9,572 bases of DNA from CBDCUC01 sp965222485 (GCA_965222485.1 CBDCUC010000027.1:1-9572), one strand, 5' to 3'; positions 1 through 6,953 are shown, counted from the stretch's first letter. The notes: generated by a model from the sequence alone, not told the origin. Made by a program: numbers and translations.

Positions 1-1
1 C

Positions 2-733
2 AATGCATTCCTACGCCATCCACTGAGCTGCAAACGTATGTCTGAACTAGAGCCTCGGGACTTCTGTGCATACCGAGATGAACGACTGAAGACGATAAAG
101 CCAAGCACATTGAGGCGTCAGATAGCCCCTCTGCATAATCTGTTTGAAGTGGCGAGAGATGAGTGGGGTCTACCAATCAAAGACAACCCTCTATCCAATG
201 TCGATTTGTTCCCACCTGCCCCACATAGGGAACGACGGTTATTGCCTGGAGAATTTGAAAGGTTGGTCAAAGCGGCCAAATCCCGGAAGAACCCTTACGT
301 CTATCCCATCATGTGTCTTGCTCTGGAAACAGCCATGAGGCGGGGCGAACTCTTGGGCATCAGGTGGGAGCATTGGAACCGAAGCAACCAATCCTTGTTC
401 ATTCCAAACACTAAGAACGGGCATTCAAGGACAATTCCTCTTACTCCTGAGGCCACTTCCATCCTCCAGAGAGCAAACGACCTATCGATGACCGAGGAAC
501 GAGTGTTTCCACTAACGCCAAATGCATTCCGATTGGCCTGGGAGCGGACGAAGAGGGCAGCATCCATTCACGATCTAAGGTTTCACGACCTCAGGCACGA
601 AGCGATCAGTAGATTGTTTGAGAAGGGCCTATCTGTTCCTGAAGTAGCACTCATAAGTGGGCACAGGGACCCCAGAATGCTGTTTCGGTATACTCATCCA
701 TTGGCAGCAAGTATTCAAAAGAAGCTGAATTAG
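2..733 (+). CDS. Tyrosine recombinase (phage-type integrase), 5' truncated by the window edge
   Basis: Site-specific recombinase expected to integrate and excise the element that carries it. The reading frame is open to the window start: the 12 codons before the first ATG (38) encode NAFLRHPLSCKR, which reads as part of the N-terminal core-binding domain, so the true start lies upstream. Counting from the ATG at 38, all catalytic-domain landmarks are present: Arg101 (in AMRRGELLGIRW), Lys126 (NTKNGHSR), His183 and Arg186 (FHDLRH), His209 (SGHRD) and the Tyr218 nucleophile (RYTH). The C-terminus is therefore intact and the enzyme is probably active. Related integrases are usually 300-400 residues, so roughly 70-150 residues are missing. 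Integrases commonly sit next to an attachment site, so the left end of the element is likely just outside the window. No excisionase gene is seen beside it. Function is seen in the motifs; the role in this element is inferred. Confidence 0.93.
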   Translation, partial: NAFLRHPLSCKRMSELEPRDFCAYRDERLKTIKPSTLRRQIAPLHNLFEVARDEWGLPIKDNPLSNVDLFPPAPHRERRLLPGEFERLVKAAKSRKNPYVYPIMCLALETAMRRGELLGIRWEHWNRSNQSLFIPNTKNGHSRTIPLTPEATSILQRANDLSMTEERVFPLTPNAFRLAWERTKRAASIHDLRFHDLRHEAISRLFEKGLSVPEVALISGHRDPRMLFRYTHPLAASIQKKLN

Positions 734-805
734 TTTCATTATTGGAATTGAATATTTAATCAGCAATTGGCAAAGATTTGAGGGCTTTTTTCTCTGGGTT
801 ATTCT

Positions 806-846
806 AGTACCTTCATATTTATTTTCGCAAAAGCAACGAAAGTACT
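806..846. repeat. Imperfect inverted repeat just upstream of a putative promoter
   Basis: Left arm agtaccttcat (806-816) and right arm acgaaagtact (836-846) are complementary at 9 of 11 positions. The right arm runs into the first base of the -35-like hexamer. This placement suits an operator or activator site controlling the replication operon, although no regulator gene is in the window. The arms are short and imperfect, so chance occurrence in AT-rich DNA is possible. Confidence 0.35.
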
Positions 847-874
847 TGACGAATCGGTATTTTTCCTGTAAGTT
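846..874 (+). promoter_or_regulatory. Putative sigma70-type promoter for the replication operon
   Basis: A -35-like TTGACG (846-851; 5 of 6 consensus) is followed after 17 bases by TAAGTT (869-874; 3 of 6 consensus). It lies 116 bases upstream of the first ATG of the operon (991), which would give a leader of about 110 bases. The spacing is ideal but the -10 box is weak, so this is a candidate only. Confidence 0.4.
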
Positions 875-927
875 AATTATATAGGGTAGTGTTTATTTAT
901 GATTCGCTCTGCCCCTATTGAAATGAC

Positions 928-950
928 CTAAATTATTGATTTAGTTTTTT
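928..950 (+). other. Short AT-rich hairpin followed by six T residues in the operon leader
   Basis: Perfect 6-base arms CTAAAT (928-933) and ATTTAG (939-944) enclose the 5-base loop tattg and are followed directly by TTTTTT (945-950). The layout resembles a weak intrinsic terminator between the putative promoter and the first start codon. It could equally be a small operator or part of an AT-rich origin. The stem has only one G-C pair, so it is unlikely to be a strong terminator on its own. Confidence 0.25.
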
Positions 951-990
951 ATTTATATTTTTCATTTGAAAGGAATTTTTGTATTGAATA

Positions 991-1353
991 ATGAGCTTTG
1001 AAGAGTTCTACGTAAAAAACGCCGCTGAGGGGGAAGATTTCTCCCTAGGCACAAAGACCCCCGAGACATCAGAAAACGCCTCCAGCACCCCTCTATGGCC
1101 CCTACGCGGGTGTTCTATATGGGAGAGGAGCGATTCCTATCGAGGCTTCCTATTTGAGGTCTCGGATGGGTGGCGAGTGGTCGTTTGTAGAGACGGCCTT
1201 CAATGGATACTTCAGCAACGAGAGGCAAGAGACCACTGGGAAGGTAGAAAATACTTTGCCCGCAAGTCTCACCTGGCTGAAGCAATAAAAAAAATGTTTG
1301 GAGATGACGAATTCGCTCGGGTTAAGGCCCGGGTGGAGGCGTTGCCTATTTGA
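991..1353 (+). CDS. Small protein of unknown function, first gene of the replication operon (120 aa)
   Basis: Function not recognised. The first ~35 residues are polar and probably disordered. Residues ~40-105 look like a compact domain rich in Trp and Arg, with the run GWRVVVCRDGLQWILQQR (60-77) and then HWEGRKYFARKSHLAEAIK (82-100). I recall similar Trp/Arg-rich, QWILQ-containing proteins beside integrases and primases in proteobacterial islands, but I cannot name a family. It has no transmembrane segment, signal peptide or obvious helix-turn-helix. The ATG at 991 is the only sensible start; the nearest purine-rich site (AGGA at 971-974) is about 16 bases away, too far for good spacing, so initiation may be weak or helped by the AT-rich leader. 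The next gene starts 33 bases downstream on the same strand, which suggests co-transcription and a role in element replication, excision or copy control (inference). Confidence 0.75.
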   Translation: MSFEEFYVKNAAEGEDFSLGTKTPETSENASSTPLWPLRGCSIWERSDSYRGFLFEVSDGWRVVVCRDGLQWILQQREARDHWEGRKYFARKSHLAEAIKKMFGDDEFARVKARVEALPI

Positions 1354-1386
1354 GATTTTTAAAACAACAAAAAAAGAGAAATAAAT

Positions 1387-4233
1387 ATGTTTTTTGACGA
1401 AGACAATTACAACTACGAATTTGATGACAATTCTGAAGATGACAATATTGACTACGATTACCGGATATTCAAGGATTTTCTTGGAAACTTAGACCCAGAA
1501 GCAACGGCATTTACGTTCGTCACATTGGGCGAAGGAAACAAACGTGACGATAGCAAGCTGAGGAAGGAACTTCACGGCTCGGCAGATGAGCATTACGCCA
1601 CTCTCAGACGATTGAATGAGGCGGGTGCTGGTGTGTTTGTGGTTGTCAATGAGACGGATTTGAAGGGCCGGAAGAAAGACAACATCACTAGCGTAAGAGC
1701 CATCTGGCAAGACGATGACGGTGGCTTCGATGATGATTACCCTCTCCCTCCTTCTATGACTGTCGAGACATCTCCTGGAAGATATCACCGGTATTGGTTG
1801 CTTGATGAGGCTTTACAGGCGTCAGAGGAAGGCAAAGAATTGTTCAACGGCATGATGGCTCGCATGGTCGAGACCTATGGGGCTGATTCAAGGGCCAAAA
1901 ACATTGGCCGCATTCTTCGTGTTCCGGGGTTCTCGCACAACAAGGATGAGCCCTTTGCAGTTTCGTTCACGGCTAGCAATGAGAGGTATTCACTCCAGCA
2001 GCTAAGAGAGGCATTTCCTCCAGTAGACAGGGCTGGGGGCGAAGTAACCACTCAGGAAACCGTTGGTGCGCTGGATAAAGGAAGAGTTGAGAGCGCATCA
2101 CTGTTCCTGCACGAGGCCACCAAGGGTTCATACTTTGAGAAAAGAGACACCTGGCTTCGAGTAGGAATGGCCTTGCATTACGAGATCAATGGGGGGCCTG
2201 AGGGCAAATCTCTGTGGGATGAGCTTAGCAACAAATACTCAGGTGATTTCTACGACAACAAGGAACTGTTGGATGAGTGGCAATCATTCTCACTAGACCA
2301 CGACAATCCAACAACACTCCATTCGTTCTTCAAGGATGCCTATGACCTTGGTTGGCAGGATGACCTAAGTGACCGCCCGGTTACTTGGATGCCCGAAGGT
2401 GGTGAACTTACGCGTCGGACAATGAAAAGCATCAGGAAGCAGTTCGACGAATGGGGGCACCGACCAAGCGAAAACCATTGGAAGGGTATCGAGGAGATCG
2501 CGAAAGCCATCGAACACATGGCCAATGGGACGCTGGAGAAGGACTATTACCTAAGTTCCTTGCCACCGGGGATGGGGAAGACAACGACCCTAACGCACGC
2601 AATTCGACACCTTGCGAACATGAAAGAATATGCCGAGACGGGTGTCATTATCTTCCTGTCCCGATTGGAGGAGATTAGGAAGCTTGTTAAGGCCATGAAC
2701 CTTGATGAGAATGACTATTCGGTAGTCACCAGCAAGGAAGACTTCAACGCGCTAGGCAACCAGAATAAGACTCAAGCTCGTGTAATGTTCACAACGCAAC
2801 AGATGTTGGAGAGCATGTGCAAGAAGCACTCGAAATTCAGTGAAATGGATGACTTCAAGTTCACTGGGGCTTTCAATGGTGAGCCTCGTACACGTGATGT
2901 GCGGGTGTGGGATGAGACGATTTCTCCTGCCATGACCATTACAATTAAGCGTCGTCGCCTGGGGAAGCTGTTGGATGAATTGGGTGACAATAACAAAGAG
3001 GCGTCGAACGCAGTCGAGCGTTTCATGAAGGAACTAGAGGCTGTGGAATCTGGCAGTTTGGTCACGGTTCCAGAATTCGACTCCTACCTGAGCAGTTCGG
3101 AAGCCCAAAGTTTGTTCAATGAAAAGGCCCTCAAGGACTTGGTTTCAGAGCTATGGGTTCTTTCGGGCAGAACGTGCCGAGTAAGGAGAGATGGCAACGG
3201 TAAGAGTAATGCTGACTACAACACTGTGCTGGACTACGAAGACATTCTACCTGAGGACCTCCCCACTATGGTGATCCTGGATGCGTCTGGATTGACCAGG
3301 CACACGTACCGCCTGTGGCACCAGGATCGAAAGGGCCTGAGGTTTCTATACAGCCCTCCCAAGAGCTACACGAACCTCACTATTCACGTGTGCAACAAAG
3401 CGTCCGGGAAAAGTGCCTACAAGAATCACGGTGGGAAGGAGCACGTAGAGGGGATTGCCAAGACAATAGACGAAGAAGTTCCCCACAATGAGGACGCCTT
3501 CCTGGTCCGGTTCAAGGAGAATGAAGCGACGAAGATTGATGACATCCACGCAAATGTTGAACGCCGCGTAAGGGAGCTTCGAGAGCAAGACCCTCTGCAT
3601 TGTCCATTTGATGAGTTTGGGACTCTCGGTGACGTGACCTATGGCCAACACACAGCAGTGAATGACTTTCGTGACTGCAAGTATGCCTTTGTCGCTGGCG
3701 TATACACCTATCCCAATTCAGAGTATGAGGCTATTGCAAGGGCAGCCAGGAACATTGCGAGTGAAGAAGAAATAAGTGTTGAGGTGTTCAACAAGGTCAA
3801 GCTAGGTGAGCAAAGACACAACATATTCCAGGGAACGTGTAGAGGTGCTGTTAGAAAGGCTTTTGGTGACGATTGTCCTGAGGGGTGCCATCTGTACATT
3901 TATGTTTCTGACGCTCGCGTGAGGAAGGGGTTACAGCAAATATTCCCCGGGGCGAAAATTGTTGAGTGGGAGCCAATACTAAGGGTGACTGACAAAGTGG
4001 TGAAGGCTGCGGATTATTTGATATCTATGTGTGACAACAACGACGGCAATGAAACTGAGGTGACAAAGAGCGCCATCATAGACCACGTCGTCGCCCCAGG
4101 TGGAGACAAGAACAGATCTAACTTCAATGCTACCGTCTTCGATAAACCCGAAATAGAGCGCTATTTAAAAGAAAAGAATTATGGATACAGAAATGCCAGA
4201 GGTCGAGTAATTGTTTGGGCGGCCACAAAGTAG
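1387..4233 (+). CDS. Primase-helicase replication protein: RepB/AEP-like primase, PriCT_2-like region and helicase (948 aa)
   Basis: Likely replication initiator of the mobile element, combining primer synthesis and DNA unwinding. Residues ~35-200 match the RepB-type archaeo-eukaryotic primase pattern: GAGVFVVVNETD (80-91), an acidic metal-site motif after VRAIWQ (DDD at 109-111), SPGRYHRYWLL (129-139, His134) and GRILRVPGFSHNK (174-186). Residues ~235-323 resemble PriCT_2 (WLRVGMALHYE, then LWDELSNKYSGDFYD and W299). The helicase part has a Walker A PPGMGKTT (393-400), a DExx-like VWDET (507-511), the SF2-like motif VMFTTQQML (466-474) and a late motif TYGQHTAVNDF (751-761). The first 25 residues are highly acidic and aromatic. 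The ATG is preceded by an AT-rich leader with only a weak GAG-type ribosome site. Fused primase-helicases of this kind are known from plasmids, phages and satellites. Domain order is clear; the exact helicase superfamily is my judgement. Confidence 0.88.
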   Translation: MFFDEDNYNYEFDDNSEDDNIDYDYRIFKDFLGNLDPEATAFTFVTLGEGNKRDDSKLRKELHGSADEHYATLRRLNEAGAGVFVVVNETDLKGRKKDNITSVRAIWQDDDGGFDDDYPLPPSMTVETSPGRYHRYWLLDEALQASEEGKELFNGMMARMVETYGADSRAKNIGRILRVPGFSHNKDEPFAVSFTASNERYSLQQLREAFPPVDRAGGEVTTQETVGALDKGRVESASLFLHEATKGSYFEKRDTWLRVGMALHYEINGGPEGKSLWDELSNKYSGDFYDNKELLDEWQSFSLDHDNPTTLHSFFKDAYDLGWQDDLSDRPVTWMPEGGELTRRTMKSIRKQFDEWGHRPSENHWKGIEEIAKAIEHMANGTLEKDYYLSSLPPGMGKTTTLTHAIRHLANMKEYAETGVIIFLSRLEEIRKLVKAMNLDENDYSVVTSKEDFNALGNQNKTQARVMFTTQQMLESMCKKHSKFSEMDDFKFTGAFNGEPRTRDVRVWDETISPAMTITIKRRRLGKLLDELGDNNKEASNAVERFMKELEAVESGSLVTVPEFDSYLSSSEAQSLFNEKALKDLVSELWVLSGRTCRVRRDGNGKSNADYNTVLDYEDILPEDLPTMVILDASGLTRHTYRLWHQDRKGLRFLYSPPKSYTNLTIHVCNKASGKSAYKNHGGKEHVEGIAKTIDEEVPHNEDAFLVRFKENEATKIDDIHANVERRVRELREQDPLHCPFDEFGTLGDVTYGQHTAVNDFRDCKYAFVAGVYTYPNSEYEAIARAARNIASEEEISVEVFNKVKLGEQRHNIFQGTCRGAVRKAFGDDCPEGCHLYIYVSDARVRKGLQQIFPGAKIVEWEPILRVTDKVVKAADYLISMCDNNDGNETEVTKSAIIDHVVAPGGDKNRSNFNATVFDKPEIERYLKEKNYGYRNARGRVIVWAATK

Positions 4234-4424
4234 TAAAATTTCTATAAGAAGAAGTTCTCTATATAAGAAAAATACTAATTGGGAATATTGAATATTAGGG
4301 GGGAGGTCGAACAACACTTATAGGCCCGCCCCCTTTTTTACTGTTTTGCATTAGAGCTGACGCCTAGTGAGTTTGCATGTTTACGTCACTGCGCTTCTAT
4401 GTAACCGTCTGAAATATCTATTAA
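4234..4424. other. Intergenic region between convergent operons
   Basis: These 191 bases separate the replication gene (+) from the nucleoside deoxyribosyltransferase-like gene (-), which converge here. The region contains the terminator listed separately and two copies of TATAAGAA (4243-4250 and 4262-4269). The rest is AT-rich and unremarkable. I see no coding region and no convincing terminator with a T run for the minus-strand operon. Confidence 0.6.
4297..4339 (+). terminator. Rho-independent terminator after the primase-helicase gene
   Basis: GGGGG (4299-4303) pairs with CCCCC (4329-4333), followed by one A/G mismatch and GG (4305-4306) with CC (4326-4327). The loop is about 19 bases. 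Six T residues (4334-4339) follow the stem immediately, as expected for plus-strand termination. Read from the other strand the stem is not followed by a T run, so it should act mainly on the replication operon, whose stop codon ends 63 bases upstream of this element. Confidence 0.6.
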
Positions 4425-5195
4425 TTATCCTTCCAAGTCGTCACTATTCCCTTTGTTTTTTTTCTTGTCTTGGTGCGCGCCTATATCTTCCCATTTCCCA
4501 ATTTCTTTCAATATATTGACTTTCCGTTTGAGGATTTTTGGATCAAGTTCATATGCCTTAAGTACGTTCGTATAATCCCGAAAAACACTGGGATCTAATT
4601 TTACTGGGCGGCGTGAATCCACATCACCAGACAGTTTCCTACTCAGCGCATTTACGCCTGACAGGATAGCATTCTGTGTCTCCAAAATGGAACTCAGTGT
4701 CTCTGCCTGATCCAACGGGCTCAATTTCAATGCATTGATCTCTCTTGCCTGAGTGATGGGGTTCTTTACTACCTGGGTATCTTTCTCCGCCACCTCAATC
4801 TTTTGTGACAGTTCTTTCTTTGCCTCCTCCGCTTCATCCAGGTCCATGCCGAATGTCAATGTCCTTACATGCGCCAAATCAAAAGGAAGTTTGACGCCCT
4901 CTTTCATCATCTGGACGATAGGCTTTCCTGTTTGATGACGAATGGCTAGCTCGTAGTACACATTGGGGTTGTCGTAAGTCAGATCGGCTACCACCATATC
5001 GTCGTTCAAGATCGCCTCAACCACTTGTGCTGTGATCATTCCAGTCTCGTCGAAGTGGTCGCCCCTCTTCACGGTATCGTACCCAGCTTGTTCCGCCACA
5101 GGCTTGATGATGTGATCGAACAAAAGGTCAGCGTGGCGTCTCTCCTCTGAGCCCTTGTCCCCTATGACAGAAATAACAAAGCACTTTTTGCCCAT
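4425..5195 (-). CDS. Nucleoside 2-deoxyribosyltransferase-like protein (TIR/SLOG-like fold), possible nucleotide-processing effector (256 aa)
   Basis: The N-terminal ~130 residues have the layout of nucleoside 2-deoxyribosyltransferase-like domains, a Rossmann-type fold related to TIR and SLOG. CFVISVIGDKGSEER (5-19) forms the first strand and nucleotide loop. VVADLTYDNPNVYYELAIRH (68-87) contains Asp71 and Glu82, at positions where the family places substrate-binding and catalytic acids. KPIVQM and the conserved-looking KLPFDLAHVRTL (102-113) follow. Residues ~120-190 look helical, possibly coiled coil, and the tail (~240-252) is Lys-rich. No membrane segment is seen. I chose ATG 5195 because GAGGAA lies 7 bases upstream; an in-frame TTG at 5210 would add five residues but lacks such a site. 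The gene follows the KAP NTPase by 21 bases and is probably in its operon. Proteins of this fold occur in phage-defence loci, where they act on nucleotides or NAD; that role here is inferred, and true deoxyribosyltransferase activity is not assured. Confidence 0.8.
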   Translation of the reverse strand: MGKKCFVISVIGDKGSEERRHADLLFDHIIKPVAEQAGYDTVKRGDHFDETGMITAQVVEAILNDDMVVADLTYDNPNVYYELAIRHQTGKPIVQMMKEGVKLPFDLAHVRTLTFGMDLDEAEEAKKELSQKIEVAEKDTQVVKNPITQAREINALKLSPLDQAETLSSILETQNAILSGVNALSRKLSGDVDSRRPVKLDPSVFRDYTNVLKAYELDPKILKRKVNILKEIGKWEDIGAHQDKKKNKGNSDDLEG

Positions 5196-5202
5196 GATCA
5201 CG

Positions 5203-5208
5203 TTCCTC
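5203..5208 (-). promoter_or_regulatory. Ribosome binding site deciding the start of the deoxyribosyltransferase-like gene
   Basis: GAGGAA on the minus strand lies 7 bases before the ATG at 5195. It supports that ATG over the in-frame TTG at 5210, which sits upstream of this site. Confidence 0.75.
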
Positions 5209-5216
5209 AAAGGCTG

Positions 5217-6656
5217 CTAAACCGAAGATATCCGACCAGCACTGCGTACAAGAGTAGGGTAAGTTGTAATCTGGCTGCTTCCTGACAGCTCCCTAAATTT
5301 TGGACAGTTTTTGAACGTGCTCACCTCATCATGCAGTCTTCTTGCAATCCAAGCATCTACGCCCTTCTTGTGTTCTTTCAGAATATAATTTTTACTTTGA
5401 TCCACTGCTGAAAGAAACTTCCGCACTACGGACGTGAATGAAAAGTTCTCCATGGTCGGACCACGGGGAGGGTGACCTTGATGAAATTCTAGCATCAAGG
5501 CAGCGGGTGACTTAACCATTCGATCCAACTCTTGGCGAGACCCACGCGCTTTGAGAAATTCAAACAAGATCGTGTTGCTTTGTTGGTGCGCAATAATGAA
5601 CGGAAGCAGAGGTACAAGTTCAATTTTCGTTGGGTAGGGCCAGTGAGTGGTGACGGTGCGCAGAATATCGATACATTGCTCTACGTCGCGCAAACCCAAA
5701 CCAAAAGTCCTGAATGCACCTAGCACAAGCTCTTGGTGGGTTATGTTTGGTGAAGAGTAATTCTCCGCGGGTAGCCCGTGTAGTTTGAATTGATAATTGA
5801 CAAAATCTGCCAGTTCAGGCTCGTCGAACGTGTAAGTGTAGTCGAAGAACCGGTGCAGGTAGCGCCGAGATTCAAATTCTTGCCCGTATATACTGCTGAC
5901 AGCGTGCTGCAGTTGCTCTGTATCAGTTGCAATAATGAAGACCAGCCCATCCACCGCAAAAAGGTGTTTGACACGCTCAAGTAATTCCACCGCGTAAGAG
6001 GGGCGACACCTGTCCAGCTCATCCACCAGTAATACTAGAGGCTTTTTCTTGTCCCTTATGATGCTTGCTAGTCCAGATTTAAAACGTTCGATTGATCGTC
6101 TTTTTCGTCTATACGCTTGTAGGAGAGACTCTGATTGACTATCGAATAATTTTTCAATGCCAGCTTCTCCCCCCTCCTGTAAGCCTTCCTCAATTGCATC
6201 CGTTGCCTCATCCCCTAGCGCGTCGATAGTTTCTGAAAGCCCTTTTTTCAATAGTTCTTTGCTGAGGGTCGAACCCGCTGTTTTGGCAATTGACAACGCC
6301 TTGGGTTTTAGAGCTTTCCAACTTTTCCTAATTGACGGTTTCTGCTGCTGAAAAAGTGCATCGAGTTCAGCAATAATTGGTATTAAGGGGTCCGCTGCGT
6401 AATCCGATTCCCACGCATTGATGTACACGACCGGGAAGTTGTGAGGGCCTGCTTCAAGTTGCTTCTTGATTTCAGTAAGAAAGAACGTTTTGCCGTGACC
6501 CCACTTAGCATCAAGGTTGAGGATGAAAGAGTTCGGGTTGTTGGGCCTGGTATGATCTTCTTTGATACGGTTTGTGAGTAATTGAATGATGTAGTCAGCG
6601 TCATCCTTGCGACCCAGGAGATCCCCGGTCCATAGCTCGTTATCTTGCTTCGACAT
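5217..6656 (-). CDS. KAP-family P-loop NTPase, soluble form (479 aa)
   Basis: Member of the KAP NTPases, a STAND/AAA-related group often found in mobile and defence loci (PifA of F plasmid is a known phage-exclusion example). WTGDLLGRKDDADYI (9-23) is the usual N-terminal KAP start. Walker A is AKWGHGKTFF (50-59) with Lys56 and Thr57. YINAWESDYAADPL (78-91) is the family motif after it. Walker B is LVLLVDELDRCRPSYAVELL (207-226) with Asp212 and Glu213, then FIIATDTEQL (240-249), a sensor-like segment. Many KAP proteins carry membrane helices between Walker A and B; here residues 110-175 are polar and helical instead, so the protein is probably cytosolic. The C-terminal ~200 residues are not recognised and may sense or bind a partner. 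ATG 6656 has no clear Shine-Dalgarno sequence. It is the first gene of the minus-strand operon and diverges from the TIR genes. Its cellular trigger is unknown. Confidence 0.87.
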   Translation of the reverse strand: MSKQDNELWTGDLLGRKDDADYIIQLLTNRIKEDHTRPNNPNSFILNLDAKWGHGKTFFLTEIKKQLEAGPHNFPVVYINAWESDYAADPLIPIIAELDALFQQQKPSIRKSWKALKPKALSIAKTAGSTLSKELLKKGLSETIDALGDEATDAIEEGLQEGGEAGIEKLFDSQSESLLQAYRRKRRSIERFKSGLASIIRDKKKPLVLLVDELDRCRPSYAVELLERVKHLFAVDGLVFIIATDTEQLQHAVSSIYGQEFESRRYLHRFFDYTYTFDEPELADFVNYQFKLHGLPAENYSSPNITHQELVLGAFRTFGLGLRDVEQCIDILRTVTTHWPYPTKIELVPLLPFIIAHQQSNTILFEFLKARGSRQELDRMVKSPAALMLEFHQGHPPRGPTMENFSFTSVVRKFLSAVDQSKNYILKEHKKGVDAWIARRLHDEVSTFKNCPKFRELSGSSQITTYPTLVRSAGRISSV

Positions 6657-6684
6657 TGCTGGTGCGCTCGCGGTGTGATTGGCA

Positions 6685-6700
6685 TCCTTAGAGCTAAGGA
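6685..6700. repeat. Near-perfect palindrome upstream of the KAP gene
   Basis: TCCTTAG (6685-6691) and CTAAGGA (6694-6700) are perfect 7-base inverted arms separated by AG. The centre lies about 36 bases upstream of the KAP start codon, in its 5' leader or promoter. A dimeric repressor site or an mRNA hairpin are the obvious readings. No regulator gene is present in the window. Confidence 0.5.
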
Positions 6701-6710
6701 AACGTATCGA

Positions 6711-6734
6711 TAGGTAGCCAAATTGCCCTACCTA
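6711..6734. repeat. Second inverted repeat in the divergent region
   Basis: TAGGTAG (6711-6717) and CTACCTA (6728-6734) are perfect 7-base inverted arms with a 10-base spacer (centre-to-centre about 17 bases). It begins 10 bases after the first palindrome but has a different sequence, so the two are not copies of one site. Confidence 0.5.
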
Positions 6735-6809
6735 CCCCATCCAGAATTCACAAAATTATACGCAGAAAATTTTGGCATTGGGACGCTACATACAAGCCAA
6801 CTCTGGCAC

Positions 6810-6827
6810 CTTCTCTTCGACGAGAAG
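6810..6827. repeat. Third inverted repeat in the divergent region
   Basis: CTTCTC (6810-6815) and GAGAAG (6822-6827) are perfect 6-base arms around TTCGAC. A hairpin with a UUCG-like loop, or a protein site, is possible. It lies 127 bases upstream of the first TIR gene. It is weaker evidence than the two 7-base repeats. Confidence 0.35.
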
Positions 6828-6940
6828 CTATTCATCCAGACCATCCGGAACTCTAATGGAAATCGGACCAATGCACTGCCGCCAATTGTGATCTTTCCAC
6901 ACGCATCTTCGTTGTACTAAGGTGATGGCACGGCTGGTGT

Positions 6941-6947
6941 GGGGGAG
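6941..6947 (+). promoter_or_regulatory. Ribosome binding site for the first TIR gene
   Basis: GGGGGAG ends 6 bases before ATG 6954. It favours that ATG over an in-frame GTG at 6939, which lies upstream of the site and would add only MGECF. Confidence 0.7.
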
Positions 6948-6953
6948 TGTTTC

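Larger units (their letters stand above)
734..990. other. AT-rich intergenic region between the integrase and the replication operon
   Basis: This 257-base gap contains no convincing gene. Positions 841-990 have about 39 G+C bases in 150 by hand count, and 931-990 only about 8 in 60, far lower than the flanking genes. It holds an inverted repeat (806-846), a promoter-like sequence (846-874) and a small hairpin followed by T residues (928-944), each listed separately. An AT-rich stretch directly upstream of a primase-helicase gene is a plausible place for a replication origin, but I see no clear iteron array, so an origin is only a suggestion. No strong terminator for the integrase gene is visible. 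Confidence 0.6.
6657..6953. promoter_or_regulatory. Divergent intergenic region between the KAP operon and the TIR operon
   Basis: These 297 bases must carry the promoters for both operons, unless transcription enters from outside, but I could not pick a convincing -35/-10 pair on either strand. The region holds three inverted repeats (6685-6700, 6711-6734, 6810-6827), listed separately. An open frame with a TTG start (6723-6920, 65 codons) has no internal ATG and no recognised motif, and I do not call it a gene. Confidence 0.55.

Noticed and set aside
301..567. Minus-strand open frame inside the integrase gene, and similar frames inside other genes
   Set aside because: These lie antisense to genes with clear domain motifs and have no motifs of their own; they are reading-frame shadows.
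4243..4269. Two TATAAGAA direct repeats after the primase-helicase gene
   Set aside because: Only two short AT-rich copies; not enough to call an iteron array or origin.
738..4297. Similar AT-rich strings near 740-757 and 4278-4296 (attgg...gaatatt), considered as attachment-site or flanking repeats
   Set aside because: The match is short, gapped and AT-only in character; chance is the simpler explanation.
6657..6690. Minus-strand sequence ending gcgcacca upstream of the KAP gene, considered as a tRNA 3' end
   Set aside because: No TpsiC arm, anticodon arm or acceptor partner could be found.
6723..6920. 65-codon plus-strand open frame beginning with TTG in the divergent region
   Set aside because: It has no ATG, no recognised motif, and its start overlaps an inverted repeat; it would end 33 bases before the TIR gene. 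Possible but unsupported.
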